DNA of 64,000 nt from Achromobacter xylosoxidans A8 (GTDB lineage Bacteria; Pseudomonadota; Gammaproteobacteria; Burkholderiales; Burkholderiaceae_B). A program made the position numbers and the translations under genes. Every line of letters begins with the position of its first letter. Within the stretch, counting starts at the first letter, position 1. Positions 54,285 through 64,000 of this stretch are shown here, one piece after another. The notes below the pieces were generated by a model. That model did not search any database. It saw nothing but the letters and a program-made list of their open reading frames with translations, and was not told the DNA's origin. Location: positions 186,001 through 250,000 of the forward strand of contig NC_014640.1 in the NCBI RefSeq assembly GCF_000165835.1, written 5' to 3'.

Positions 54285-54773
54285 TCAGGCGCGCACGTCG
54301 ATCCGGGTCTCGAACTTGGCGCGATGCACCGAGAAGAACGTGCGCACATTGCGCACGTTGGCCTGCGCGGTGAAGGCCCGGTGCACCAGCGCGTGATAGG
54401 CCGGCATGTCCTTCACCTGCGCGATCACCACGAAATCCGGCCCGGGCGACACCCGATAGCACTGCAGCACGGCGGGTTCGGTCAGCATGCTCTGCTCGAA
54501 CGCGTCCAGGCTTTCCGCCGCCTGCACGTCCAGCGTGATCTCGACGATGGCGGTCAGCGTGCTGCCCAGCTTTTCCGCCGCCAGGATCGCCACCTGCCTG
54601 TCTATCACCCCTTCATCGACCAGTCGCCGCACCCGCCGCAGGCAGGTTGGGGGCGAGGCATGGACCCGTTGCGCCAGCTCCTGGTTGGTCAGGGAACTGT
54701 CGTCTTGTAACTGTTCAAGAATGCGCCGGTCCAGATCATCCAGCTCCGGTAGTGGAATCTGTGCGTTTTGCAT
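54285..54773 (-). CDS. Lrp/AsnC-family transcriptional regulator
   Basis: A 162-residue protein with an N-terminal helix-turn-helix (LDDLDRRILEQLQDD and QELAQRVHASPPTCLRRVRRL) and a C-terminal RAM effector domain with the GPDFVVIAQVKDM core. The ATG at 54773 is chosen; an in-frame TTG at 54785 would add four residues. It is divergent from glmS with an AT-rich 150-base gap, which is rich in A and T tracts suited to Lrp binding. Its effector is unknown. Confidence 0.93.
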   Translation of the reverse strand: MQNAQIPLPELDDLDRRILEQLQDDSSLTNQELAQRVHASPPTCLRRVRRLVDEGVIDRQVAILAAEKLGSTLTAIVEITLDVQAAESLDAFEQSMLTEPAVLQCYRVSPGPDFVVIAQVKDMPAYHALVHRAFTAQANVRNVRTFFSVHRAKFETRIDVRA

Positions 54774-54925
54774 GATTAATTTCAAAAAAATGATCTATAA
54801 GAAATATTATTTAATCACAATCATGTAAGGGAATTAACTTCCATTTCTTGCCACATAAAGAAATCAAATTTCTTGAAGGCACAAGCACAATGCGTCGGTA
54901 CACGAACTTACCGGAGCACCCTCCT

Positions 54926-56758
54926 ATGTGCGGCATTGTTGGCGCCGTCGCCCAGCGCGACATCACCCCGATCCTCGTTGAAGGCCTCAAGCGCCTTGAA
55001 TACCGCGGCTACGACTCTTGCGGCGTCGCCGTCTACGCCGACGGCCATCTGCGCCGCACGCGCAGCACGCAACGCGTGGCCGAACTGGCCGAGCAGGTCG
55101 CGCAGGACAAGGTGCAGGGCTTCACCGGCATCGCCCACACCCGCTGGGCCACCCATGGCGTGCCGGCCACGCACAACGCCCACCCGCACTTCTCGCGCCT
55201 GGGCAACGACGAGCCGCGCATCGCCCTGGTCCACAACGGCATCATCGAGAACCACGACGAACTGCGCGCCGAGCTGCAGGCCGTGGGCTACGTCTTCGAA
55301 AGCCAGACCGACACCGAAGTGATCGCGCACCTGGTCAACCACCTGTACGCCGGCGACCTGTTCGAAGCCGTGCAGAATGCAGTGCGCCGCCTGCATGGCG
55401 CCTACGCCATCGCCGTGTTCTGCCGCGACGAGCCGCACCGCGTGGTCGGCGCGCGCCAAGGCTCGCCGCTGGTCGTGGGCGTGGGCCAGAACGAGAACTT
55501 CCTGGCTTCCGACGCGCTGGCCCTGGCCGGCACCACCGACCAGATCATCTATCTGGAAGACGGCGACGTCGTCGACCTGCAACTCTCGCGCGTCTGGATC
55601 GTGGACGCCAACGGCAAGAACGTGGACCGCGAAGTCCACACCGTGCACGTGCATACCGGCGCGGCCGAACTTGGCCCCTACCGCCACTACATGCAGAAGG
55701 AAATCTTCGAACAACCGCGCGCCGTCGGCGACACGCTGCAGGACATCGAATCCATCACGCCCGAACTGTTCGGCGACCAGGCCTACAAGATCTTCAAGGA
55801 CATCGATTCCCTGCTGATCCTGGCTTGCGGCACCAGCTACTACGCCGGCCTGACCGCCAAGTACTGGATCGAATCCGTTGCCAAGATCCCCGTGGCGGTG
55901 GAAATCGCCAGCGAATACCGCTACCGCGACAGCGTGCCCAACCCGCGTTCGCTGGTGGTCACCATCTCGCAGTCTGGTGAAACCGCCGACACCCTGGCCG
56001 CGCTGAAGCACGCCCGTTCGCTGGGCATGGAAAACACGCTGACCATCTGCAACGTGTCCACCAGCGCCATGGTGCGCGAGTGCAAGCTGTCGTACATCAC
56101 GCGCGCCGGCGTCGAGATCGGCGTGGCCTCCACCAAGGCCTTTACCACCCAGCTGACGGCCCTGTTCCTGCTGACGCTGACCTTGGCCCAGGTGCGCGGC
56201 CACCTCACCGAAGAGCAGGAAGCCGAGCACCTGAAGGCGCTGCGCCACCTGCCCGTGGCCATCGGTTCGGTGCTGGCCCTGGAACCGCAAATCATGGCCT
56301 GGGCCGACCGCTTCGCCTCCAAGGAAAACGCCCTGTTCCTGGGCCGCGGCATGCACTATCCGATCGCCCTGGAAGGCGCGCTCAAGCTCAAGGAAATCAG
56401 CTACATCCACGCCGAAGCCTACCCGGCCGGCGAACTCAAGCACGGCCCGCTGGCCCTGGTGACCGAGCACATGCCCGTCGTCACCATCGCGCCCAAGGAC
56501 GAGTTGCTGGAAAAGCTGAAGTCCAACATGCAGGAAGTGCGCGCCCGCGGCGGCGAGCTGTACGTCTTCGCCGACGCCGACAGCAAGATCCAGAGCGCCG
56601 AAGGCATGCACGTGATCCGCATGCCCGAGAACTACGGCAAGCTCTCGCCCATCCTGCACACCATCCCGCTGCAGCTGCTGTCGTATCACACGGCATGCGC
56701 GCGGGGCACGGACGTGGACAAGCCGCGCAATCTGGCCAAGAGCGTGACGGTCGAGTAA
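54926..56758 (+). CDS. glmS: Glutamine-fructose-6-phosphate aminotransferase (isomerizing)
   Basis: GlmS makes glucosamine-6-phosphate, the entry step to UDP-GlcNAc. The start at 54926 must be right since Cys2 (MCGIVGAV) is the N-terminal nucleophile after Met removal; the longer open frame from 54848 is not used. The 610-residue protein has the class II amidotransferase domain (TRWATHG) and two SIS sugar-isomerase domains ([12 protein letters not shown] and [10 protein letters not shown]), ending in the conserved [13 protein letters not shown]. It shows no ribozyme upstream. Confidence 0.97.
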   Translation: MCGIVGAVAQRDITPILVEGLKRLEYRGYDSCGVAVYADGHLRRTRSTQRVAELAEQVAQDKVQGFTGIAHTRWATHGVPATHNAHPHFSRLGNDEPRIALVHNGIIENHDELRAELQAVGYVFESQTDTEVIAHLVNHLYAGDLFEAVQNAVRRLHGAYAIAVFCRDEPHRVVGARQGSPLVVGVGQNENFLASDALALAGTTDQIIYLEDGDVVDLQLSRVWIVDANGKNVDREVHTVHVHTGAAELGPYRHYMQKEIFEQPRAVGDTLQDIESITPELFGDQAYKIFKDIDSLLILACGTSYYAGLTAKYWIESVAKIPVAVEIASEYRYRDSVPNPRSLVVTISQSGETADTLAALKHARSLGMENTLTICNVSTSAMVRECKLSYITRAGVEIGVASTKAFTTQLTALFLLTLTLAQVRGHLTEEQEAEHLKALRHLPVAIGSVLALEPQIMAWADRFASKENALFLGRGMHYPIALEGALKLKEISYIHAEAYPAGELKHGPLALVTEHMPVVTIAPKDELLEKLKSNMQEVRARGGELYVFADADSKIQSAEGMHVIRMPENYGKLSPILHTIPLQLLSYHTACARGTDVDKPRNLAKSVTVE

Positions 56759-56776
56759 GGCCGCCTGCAATTGAGC

Positions 56777-56810
56777 AAAAAAGCCCACCGCGCGCGGTGG
56801 GCTTTTTTCA
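56777..56810 (+). terminator. Strong intrinsic terminator of glmS
   Basis: AAAAAAGCCCACCGCG followed directly by its exact reverse complement forms a 16-bp palindrome ending in six T residues, 18 bases after the glmS stop. It could work in both directions. Confidence 0.93.
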
Positions 56811-57319
56811 TTTGCGGGGCCGCGTGTGCGAATACTTACTATGGCGGTAGCGGGAGTCAGGCTTTGTTATGTCTGAATAATGACTGTATCCAGGCTGTTT
56901 TGGAATATGACATGCCCCTGGGTCATTAATAAATAACTCCTTGTGGCTATTATGTTTTTTCATTTTGGTTAAACCGGACCAAGAAAAACCCTTTTATATA
57001 TTTGCTAACATTCTCAAGATCGCCCCATGTTGCGGTCCATGTAATGAATGTAATTGTTTGAGGGATTTCCCTGGGTTTATTGCGGCGAATCTGATTTATT
57101 TCAACAGCGATAAAAATATTTAGAAAGAAATTCGCTGTCTACGCCCCGTACGATTCGTTGGCTCGTCGTTTGGCACGTCTAAACACGTATCGAGCTGTAA
57201 ACATTCTTAAGCAATACGCCCGCCCGAACCGGGGCAAACATATTCGATTTCGCATCGATTTCCTGTCCCCGGGCGTCAATTTCTAGTGTCCACGACACGA
57301 CGAAACAGTGAGGTCCCCC
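56811..57319. other. AT-rich leader region upstream of the capsule genes
   Basis: About 500 bases with much lower G+C than the rest of the window, without a credible gene. A 60-codon frame from a TTG at 56941 has no ribosome binding site or known motif. Near tviB the DNA turns GC-rich, with ACGCCCG (57216-57222) able to pair with CGGGCGT (57270-57276). The region should hold the capsule promoter and a long untranslated leader with an ops-like element. Confidence 0.65.
56843..56852 (+). promoter_or_regulatory. ops-like element (RfaH/NusG-paralogue recruitment site)
   Basis: GGCGGTAGCG matches the first ten bases of the ops consensus (GGCGGTAGCGTG) that recruits RfaH-type antiterminators to long polysaccharide operons. 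It is on the coding strand about 470 bases upstream of tviB. The rest of the JUMPstart sequence is not evident, and a 10-base match can occur by chance. Confidence 0.45.
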
Positions 57320-58597
<1,278 letters not shown>

Positions 58598-58636
58598 GTT
58601 CAGGCTCACTATCGATCACTAGAGGAGAGCCTCCGA

Positions 58637-61117
58637 ATGGCTGCTTTTACCACCGCTCCGATTGGAACCTGCCGCATCCATACGCCGCTGCGCGATGCCG
58701 TGGGCCGCTACCCGATCAAGCTGCAACTCGGGCGCAACTACGGTTTCGTGCACACCAGCGCCGAGGCGCTGCAGCAGGCGCGATTCATGTTCGGCCAGGG
58801 CGACATCCCTGCCGACGTCCAGCGCGTGATCTTCCGGCCCTCGAATGGCGAGCAGGCGCGCAAAGGCGCCCACAAGCCGGCTGACCTCTATGTGGTCGAA
58901 CTGTCGTCGCGCAAGCTGCTGGCCATAGACGGCTATCCGATCCAGTCCAATTACCTGGTGCGCTACTTCAGCGAGTTCTTCGCCGACCGCACGCGCACCC
59001 GGATGTTCTGGTCCATGGCCCATGCCGACCGCCTGGCCGAGCGGCGCGCGCTGCTGGATCAAGACCCGGTCTTCAAGGGACTCACGCCGGAAGACCGCGA
59101 CCTGCTCGCCCGCATCGTCAAGCGCGATCAGACGGACGAGGAGATCGAGCAGGAAATGAACCAGCTGGTCGAACTGCTGGGCCGCGACAAGGTGGTGTTC
59201 GTCACCCACGTCAATGCCCTGACGCCGGACAATGCGCCCATCGAACAGCGCCAGCAGCTGATCGCCGCGGTGGCGGCCAGCGCGCAGCGCATCGGCGTGC
59301 CTTGCTACGACCCCACGCCGCTGATGAACAAGATCGGCCAGGGCGACGCGATGGAAAATGGCGGACTCGACCTGACCCATTACACGCCGGCCTTTGCCGA
59401 ACGCCTGTGCGCCGAGTGGTTCAAGACCTATATGCGTCCGCGCATGGATGCCTCGACGACGCAGCCTTCCGCGCCCAAGCTTGCCGCCGACGAAAGCGCG
59501 GACCGCATCGAAAAGCTCTGGGACTCGGGACAACTGCGCGAAGCCTCGCGCCGTGTGCGCGAAGTGCTGCGCCGCCACCCCGGCCTGCCGGACCACACGC
59601 TGCTGTTTGCGCGCATCCAGGAAGAACTGGGCGACTATGAAGGCTCGCTGGCGCTGCTGGGCAGCGCCGATGGTGCGATGGCTTCCGGCAGCAAGGCCGA
59701 GCAGATCCTGATGCGCAACCAGTTCAAGCTGGGACGCCATGACGTCGCGTACTCGCTCGCCGCCGGCCTGCTGGGCGATGAGATCGAAACCCCGGAAATC
59801 GTGCGCATCGCGGCATTTTCCGCTGGACATCTGGGCTACGTGGACGAGGCCCTGGGCAATTGGAAGCAGCTGTTCCGCATTTCTTCCCCGCAAGATGCGG
59901 TAGCCGTGGAAGCCGCCGACACGGTGCTCGCGCTGCTGCAGGCCAGTGGCGACATGGAAGCCGCCATACGCTGGGTCAACGAGGTACGCGCGGTCATGCC
60001 CACGCACGGCCGCGGCTTTGCGATGCTGTGGCGCGACCGCCTGCTGGCAGGCGACCGCGTCGGACTGCGCAACATGGCGTCCGAATCGCCCGCGCTCAAT
60101 GACATCCAGGTGCTCGAACTCGTCAAGGAAGCGTCCTGGCGCGGCTGCATCATGGCAGCGGCCACGCTGGCCGTCTCGTGCAAGCTGGCAAACAGCGAGC
60201 AGGAGGATATCGGTTCCTGGCTGAAGTCGCAGTCGCAGGCATGGGCCGACGAAGGCGATCGAGCCCTGGAAGAAGGGCGTTTGCGTGACGCCGCGGAGCG
60301 CATCTGCGCGCACCGTCTGCTGACGCCGGATGCCCTGGCCGGTGTGCGCGCACAACGTGCATTCGAGCGCGCCATGCGCCTGGGCGTGCGCGCCGCGCTG
60401 GTAGCGGGCAATCACAAGGAAGTCATCGACCTGACGGATATCGCGCTGGACACCCAGATCGATTTCCCCGAACTGCACGCCATGCGCGGCCGCGCGGCTG
60501 ACGCATTGGGAGACAAGCAGACCGCCATGCGGCACCTCGAGCAGGCCGCGGCAGGCGATGCCGCCCCGTTCAGCACGAAGCTGCATTTTGCGCGTGTGGC
60601 CTTCAATGGCGGCTGGTACGGCGAAGCCATCGACGCCTACAAGACGGTGCTGGGCCACGAGGGCGCCGACCAGAGCGCCCGCGACGAGGCCGAGCGTCAG
60701 CTTGGCAGGCTCGGACCGCGCGCCATCCGGGGCGCCCGCGAGATCCTGTCCGCGGGCGATCACCAGGCTGCCTGGAACCTGCTGGACCGCGTGGCGCAAT
60801 CGTGGCCCGCAATGACGGAAGTCGACCACGAGAAGCGGCGCATCCTCGCCGTGCTGTACGCGGAATCGCGCGCGCTGGATCCGGCGAGCACGACCGAGCG
60901 CCTTGCCCTGGGCGAACGCATCGTGAAGCTGGTGCCGGATGATCCCATCGGCTTGCGCCTGGCCGCCGTGGGCGCCATGCGCCTGCACCGCTTCGAACAG
61001 GCCCTGCCGTACTGGCGCAAGCTGCAGGAACGTTCGGACAACCCGTCGCAGTTCGACCACTACATCCAGCGCTGCCAGGTGTGGATCGAAAAGATCAACC
61101 GGAGGAAGGCTGCATGA
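58637..61117 (+). CDS. tviD: TviD-like Vi-polysaccharide protein: esterase-like domain plus TPR-like repeats
   Basis: An 826-residue protein, close to the 831 residues I recall for Salmonella TviD, the Vi O-acetylation protein. Residues 1-270 look like a WcbI/SGNH-type domain: GTCRIHTP near the N-terminus could hold the nucleophile, and DLTHYTPAFAERL near residue 250 resembles the Asp-x-x-His block of SGNH hydrolases. The remaining 550 residues are helical repeats of TPR type. It has a GAGGAGAGCC site, and its stop overlaps the next start by four bases. Assignment is from length, order and motif, not alignment. Confidence 0.78.
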   Translation: MAAFTTAPIGTCRIHTPLRDAVGRYPIKLQLGRNYGFVHTSAEALQQARFMFGQGDIPADVQRVIFRPSNGEQARKGAHKPADLYVVELSSRKLLAIDGYPIQSNYLVRYFSEFFADRTRTRMFWSMAHADRLAERRALLDQDPVFKGLTPEDRDLLARIVKRDQTDEEIEQEMNQLVELLGRDKVVFVTHVNALTPDNAPIEQRQQLIAAVAASAQRIGVPCYDPTPLMNKIGQGDAMENGGLDLTHYTPAFAERLCAEWFKTYMRPRMDASTTQPSAPKLAADESADRIEKLWDSGQLREASRRVREVLRRHPGLPDHTLLFARIQEELGDYEGSLALLGSADGAMASGSKAEQILMRNQFKLGRHDVAYSLAAGLLGDEIETPEIVRIAAFSAGHLGYVDEALGNWKQLFRISSPQDAVAVEAADTVLALLQASGDMEAAIRWVNEVRAVMPTHGRGFAMLWRDRLLAGDRVGLRNMASESPALNDIQVLELVKEASWRGCIMAAATLAVSCKLANSEQEDIGSWLKSQSQAWADEGDRALEEGRLRDAAERICAHRLLTPDALAGVRAQRAFERAMRLGVRAALVAGNHKEVIDLTDIALDTQIDFPELHAMRGRAADALGDKQTAMRHLEQAAAGDAAPFSTKLHFARVAFNGGWYGEAIDAYKTVLGHEGADQSARDEAERQLGRLGPRAIRGAREILSAGDHQAAWNLLDRVAQSWPAMTEVDHEKRRILAVLYAESRALDPASTTERLALGERIVKLVPDDPIGLRLAAVGAMRLHRFEQALPYWRKLQERSDNPSQFDHYIQRCQVWIEKINRRKAA

Positions 61118-63168
61118 ATCCGCCATTGATTACCGAGCTAGCGGAGGCGGTGTCCGACCTTAAAGCGGTGCAAGCCCTCCTGGAAGAGATCGTGACGGCG
61201 TCGGTGCGGGTTCAAGTCGCCCAGGAAAACCTGCCCCGCGCCCAGGCGCTGGCGCGCGACCACATGGCAGACTCCAAGGTCCGCTTCCTGCTGCTCAGGC
61301 TGAAGGAAGCGGCCGGCCTGAACGAAGGCATGGCCCAGCAGTGGGCCACGCTGCTGGAAGAGTGCCCGGACGACTTCCTGATCGTCCGCTATTGCGCGAC
61401 CCGGCTGGTGAAGGAACGGAAGATCGATGAGGCGTTGTCCCTGGTCGATCGCCATCTGCCGCCGTCGACGCAGAACCCCGAACGCTTGTTCTCGCGCGCC
61501 AAGCTGCTTAGCGACATCCGTGCGCACGAGCAGTCCGACGCGCTGTTCCGCCGCTTGATATCGGAGAACACCGATCGCAACATGCGCGTCGAGTTCGCCA
61601 AGCGCCTGCGCAAGCGCGGCCTGCTGGCCGACGCGTTCGACGCCATCGCGCCCGTCATGAAGCACTTGACGCCCGGCAGCAAGGCGGCGGAACTGGCCAA
61701 CGAGCTGGCCAGCGACTATGCCTTCTACCAGCGCTTCGAGTCTGAAGAGGGACTGATCGGCAAGGACGTCAGGATCGTGTCGATGAAGCATGCGATCCTG
61801 CACTTCCGTGACCGCCAGATCGTCGAGCACTCGGCGGAGAAGCCGGTGTCGGTGGCACTGGTAACGGGCAGCCTCGGGCCCGGCGGCGCCGAGCGCCAGC
61901 TGACGCGGCTTGCAGGCGAATTGACCCGCCTGGCGGAGTCTCCCGAGCGCCGTCCGGCCGATGTCATCATGATGCCGAAGAAAGTGGAAGTCATGGTGAA
62001 GCAGCACACCGAACCCGCCGGCTCCACCAAGAAGCAGGGGTTGGACTTTTTCCTGCCTGTGCTGGTGAAGGCGCAGATCCAGGTCACGGAAATCAACAAG
62101 CTGCCGGCGGTCTCGGTCGCGCATCAAGCTGTTCCCGAGGGCAGCCTGAGCCGTCTGCTGGAGCAATTGCCGCCTCCGGTGCACTACGGCGTCACGCGCC
62201 TGGCGCCGGTGCTGCGGGCCAACCCCTTCGATGTGGTGAGCTTGTGGCAAGACGGCACCTGCCTGTTCGGCGCGCTGGCCGCGCTGCTGGCTGGCGCCCC
62301 GACCATACACCTGGTCTTCCGCGGGCTGCCGCCCAACATCCGCAAGGACCGATTCCGCGAAGAGTATCCCGAGCTGTACCAGGCCCTGGCCCAGGTGCCC
62401 GGCGTGGTTTTCGTCAGCAATAGCTGCAAGGCCGCGGAAGCCTACGCGGAATGGCTGGGCATCCCGATCACGCGTTTCCACATCCTGTACAACGGCGTGC
62501 CGGATCTGGCGACCGACGCTTCGGCGGCCGACGAGGAAAAGTGGAAGGCTTTCCACGAAAGCACCACCGATGCCACGGAGACCATCGGCGGCGTGTTCCG
62601 CCTGGAGCCGGACAAGCGGCCTCAGTTGTGGATCAAGCTGGCGGCGATGTACCTGAAGGATAGGCCGCAGGCGCGCTTCGTCATCGTGGGCGACGGACGC
62701 CTGCGCGAGAACATCGAGGCGCTGGCCGAAGAACTCAACGTGACGGACAGGCTCTTGCTGGTCGGCCTTTCCAACCACGTGGGCTATTGGTATTCGCAAA
62801 TGGACGCCAGCGTCCTGCTGTCGCGCTACGAAGGCCTGCCCAACGTGCTGATCGAAGCCCAGTTGGTGGGCGTGCCGGTGATCTCGACGCCCGCGGGCGG
62901 CGCCGGCGAGTGCTTTGTGGAGAACGAGACCGGCCACCTGCTCAGCTGCGTCGATCACCCGGATCTGCACGAGGCATGCGAGAAAGTCGCCTCCATGGTG
63001 GACCAGGTGCGCGACAACGAGCAATTGAGGGAGCACAGCCGCCACCGGGCGCAGAAGCTGTTCTCGCTCGATGCCATGCTGACCAAGTTCATGGGCTTGT
63101 GCATGCCCGTGGTGTCCGAGAACGATGAACGCATGGATATCGAGCCCATGCGCCTGATGCAAGCTTGA
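61114..63168 (+). CDS. tviE: TviE-like glycosyltransferase (Vi polymerase)
   Basis: A 684-residue protein. The first 230 residues are helical, then a GT-B glycosyltransferase follows: acceptor-side loop ALVTGSLGPGGAERQ, donor-side FVIVGDGRLRENI and the GT4 E-x7-E motif EGLPNVLIE, then TPAGGAGE. Salmonella TviE, the Vi polymerase, is shorter (I recall 578), so the N-terminal helical part may be an extension. The ATG at 61114 has a GGAGG site and overlaps the tviD stop (ATGA), implying a TviD-TviE pair made together. Confidence 0.82.
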   Translation: MNPPLITELAEAVSDLKAVQALLEEIVTASVRVQVAQENLPRAQALARDHMADSKVRFLLLRLKEAAGLNEGMAQQWATLLEECPDDFLIVRYCATRLVKERKIDEALSLVDRHLPPSTQNPERLFSRAKLLSDIRAHEQSDALFRRLISENTDRNMRVEFAKRLRKRGLLADAFDAIAPVMKHLTPGSKAAELANELASDYAFYQRFESEEGLIGKDVRIVSMKHAILHFRDRQIVEHSAEKPVSVALVTGSLGPGGAERQLTRLAGELTRLAESPERRPADVIMMPKKVEVMVKQHTEPAGSTKKQGLDFFLPVLVKAQIQVTEINKLPAVSVAHQAVPEGSLSRLLEQLPPPVHYGVTRLAPVLRANPFDVVSLWQDGTCLFGALAALLAGAPTIHLVFRGLPPNIRKDRFREEYPELYQALAQVPGVVFVSNSCKAAEAYAEWLGIPITRFHILYNGVPDLATDASAADEEKWKAFHESTTDATETIGGVFRLEPDKRPQLWIKLAAMYLKDRPQARFVIVGDGRLRENIEALAEELNVTDRLLLVGLSNHVGYWYSQMDASVLLSRYEGLPNVLIEAQLVGVPVISTPAGGAGECFVENETGHLLSCVDHPDLHEACEKVASMVDQVRDNEQLREHSRHRAQKLFSLDAMLTKFMGLCMPVVSENDERMDIEPMRLMQA

Positions 63169-63210
63169 TTGGCATTCGGCCAATCAAGCTGCTGAAACGA
63201 AAGGATCCTA

Positions 63211-64000
63211 TGCATATGTACGTCCCGGGTTCAGGGCTGCGGCGCAAAGCAGCCCTGACCATGGTGGTTCTTGCCACGTTGACTCTTGCGGGGTGCCAGC
63301 TGCCCCGTTCCGGCCCCATGTTGAGCGAAATGACGGGCGCGCACGACGACAAGGATGTCATCGTGATGCCCGCGTCGCGCGAACTGGTGCAGGCCAGCCG
63401 GGTGCCCGACGTGGCCGACTTTCCGGTGCGTTACCGCGATCTCACGCAGGCCGGATTCGACCGCCTGGTTCCCGGCGACGGCATCAACGTGAAAGTGTGG
63501 GAACGCGGTGGGCTGGGCGTGTTCGCGGCGGATCCGTCCGGCGTGAGCGACCTGGGCAACCAGGAGATAAATTCGGCGGGGAACGTGAGTTTCCCCATCC
63601 TTGGAAAATTCCAGGCCGCCGGCATGACCCTGGCGCAGCTGCATGACGCCGTCGTGGCGCGTCTGGCCAGGCTGGTGGTCGGCGCCGACGTCAGCGTGAC
63701 GCGCGCCGCGGATGCGCGCGGGCAAATGGTGACCGTGCAGGGCAACCTGACCAAGCCCGGCATGTATGCCATCACGCAGACCTCCCAGCGCCTGAGCAGC
63801 GCGCTGGCGCAGGCCGCGCCGGTGCAGACGAATCCCGAGCAACTCGTCATCAGTCTGCGCCGCGACAACCAGGTGGCGTCGGTGCGGCTGTCGGATATCT
63901 ACCGCAACCAGAACAACGACATCCTGCTGCGAGCCGGCGACGTCATCACCGCCTATGACTCGAAGGAGTATCTGACCGTGTTGGGCGCGGCTGGCAACCA
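63211..64000 (+). CDS. vexA: Polysaccharide export outer-membrane lipoprotein, VexA/Wza-like, 3' end missing
   Basis: The frame stays open from the ATG at 63211 to the window end (263 codons). It has a lipoprotein signal with lipobox LAGC (Cys29), then a poly-export domain beginning FDRLVPGDGINVKVWERGGLGVF and a SLBB-like region with VTVQGNLTKPGMYAI and a start of a second LTVLGAAGN. This is the outer-membrane capsule export channel family (VexA, KpsD, Wza). Its place after tviE matches the Vi locus. An AAAGGA site precedes the ATG; a second ATG is two codons on. Confidence 0.88.

Noticed and set aside
56941..57123. 60-codon frame in the AT-rich leader, with several Cys residues
   Set aside because: It starts with TTG, has no ribosome binding site or known motif, and chance frames are frequent only because the segment is short; kept as non-coding leader.
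58619..63183. Two long antisense frames (835 and 681 codons) opposite tviD and tviE
   Set aside because: Shadows of the capsule genes; no domain, no ribosome binding site, and the plus strand shows coupled starts.

Overview
The window is high-GC, densely coded DNA from a betaproteobacterium of the order Burkholderiales. Gene content and order point to the Alcaligenaceae (Achromobacter/Bordetella group): a short-form HisG inside an mla-murA-his-tat gene train, a Bug-type periplasmic receptor, a CIRCE element in front of rpoH, and a cytochrome oxidase subunit II carrying a cytochrome c domain. No tRNA, rRNA, CRISPR array, insertion sequence or intact prophage was seen. Genus is inferred from protein resemblance only.

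Region 1 (1-17,500, almost all minus strand). After a partial HtrA/Deg protease (plus) and a small HTH regulator comes a colinear train transcribed leftward from about 17,432 to 1,428: mlaF-mlaE-mlaD-mlaA-mlaC, an ABC-2 exporter pair, bolA-like, murA, hisG-D-C-B-H-A-F-I-E, a HIT hydrolase and tatA-B-C. Many junctions are 4-base ATGA overlaps. It links outer-membrane lipid asymmetry, peptidoglycan precursor synthesis, histidine synthesis and Tat export. The STAS partner MlaB is not found.

Region 2 (17,500-31,300). A nitronate monooxygenase, a Bug receptor and an MFS transporter lie divergent from a LysR regulator. Then come OmpW with an FNR-like box, gltB-gltD (glutamate synthase), a RAYT-like transposase derivative that seems to have lost its catalytic residues, and S-formylglutathione hydrolase.

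Region 3 (31,300-38,100). A membrane protein of unknown role is followed by rpoH behind a perfect CIRCE inverted repeat. Next is an intergenic segment that looks like a small-RNA gene with a C/U-rich loop. A cyclic-nucleotide phosphodiesterase is divergent from a Na+/H+ antiporter with a cyclic-nucleotide-binding-like domain, and a Nudix hydrolase follows.

Region 4 (38,200-47,400). An aerobic respiration cluster: coxB, coxA, a 41-residue membrane peptide, a DUF2970 protein, coxC, surf1, a Sco-like membrane protein, ctaA, ctaB and sco. The usual CuB chaperone gene ctaG (cox11) is not in this cluster.

Region 5 (47,400-64,000). A glycine-zipper protein, a PhaM-like protein, glmU, an MFS exporter, ugd, a glycosyltransferase, an Lrp regulator divergent from glmS, a roughly 500-base AT-rich leader with an ops-like element, and then a Vi-antigen-type capsule operon: tviB, tviD, tviE and the start of vexA, which runs off the window. 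The C4-epimerase gene tviC, found between tviB and tviD in Salmonella Typhi, is absent at that position. GlmS and GlmU supply UDP-GlcNAc, the substrate of TviB, so this end of the window reads as an amino-sugar-to-capsule module.
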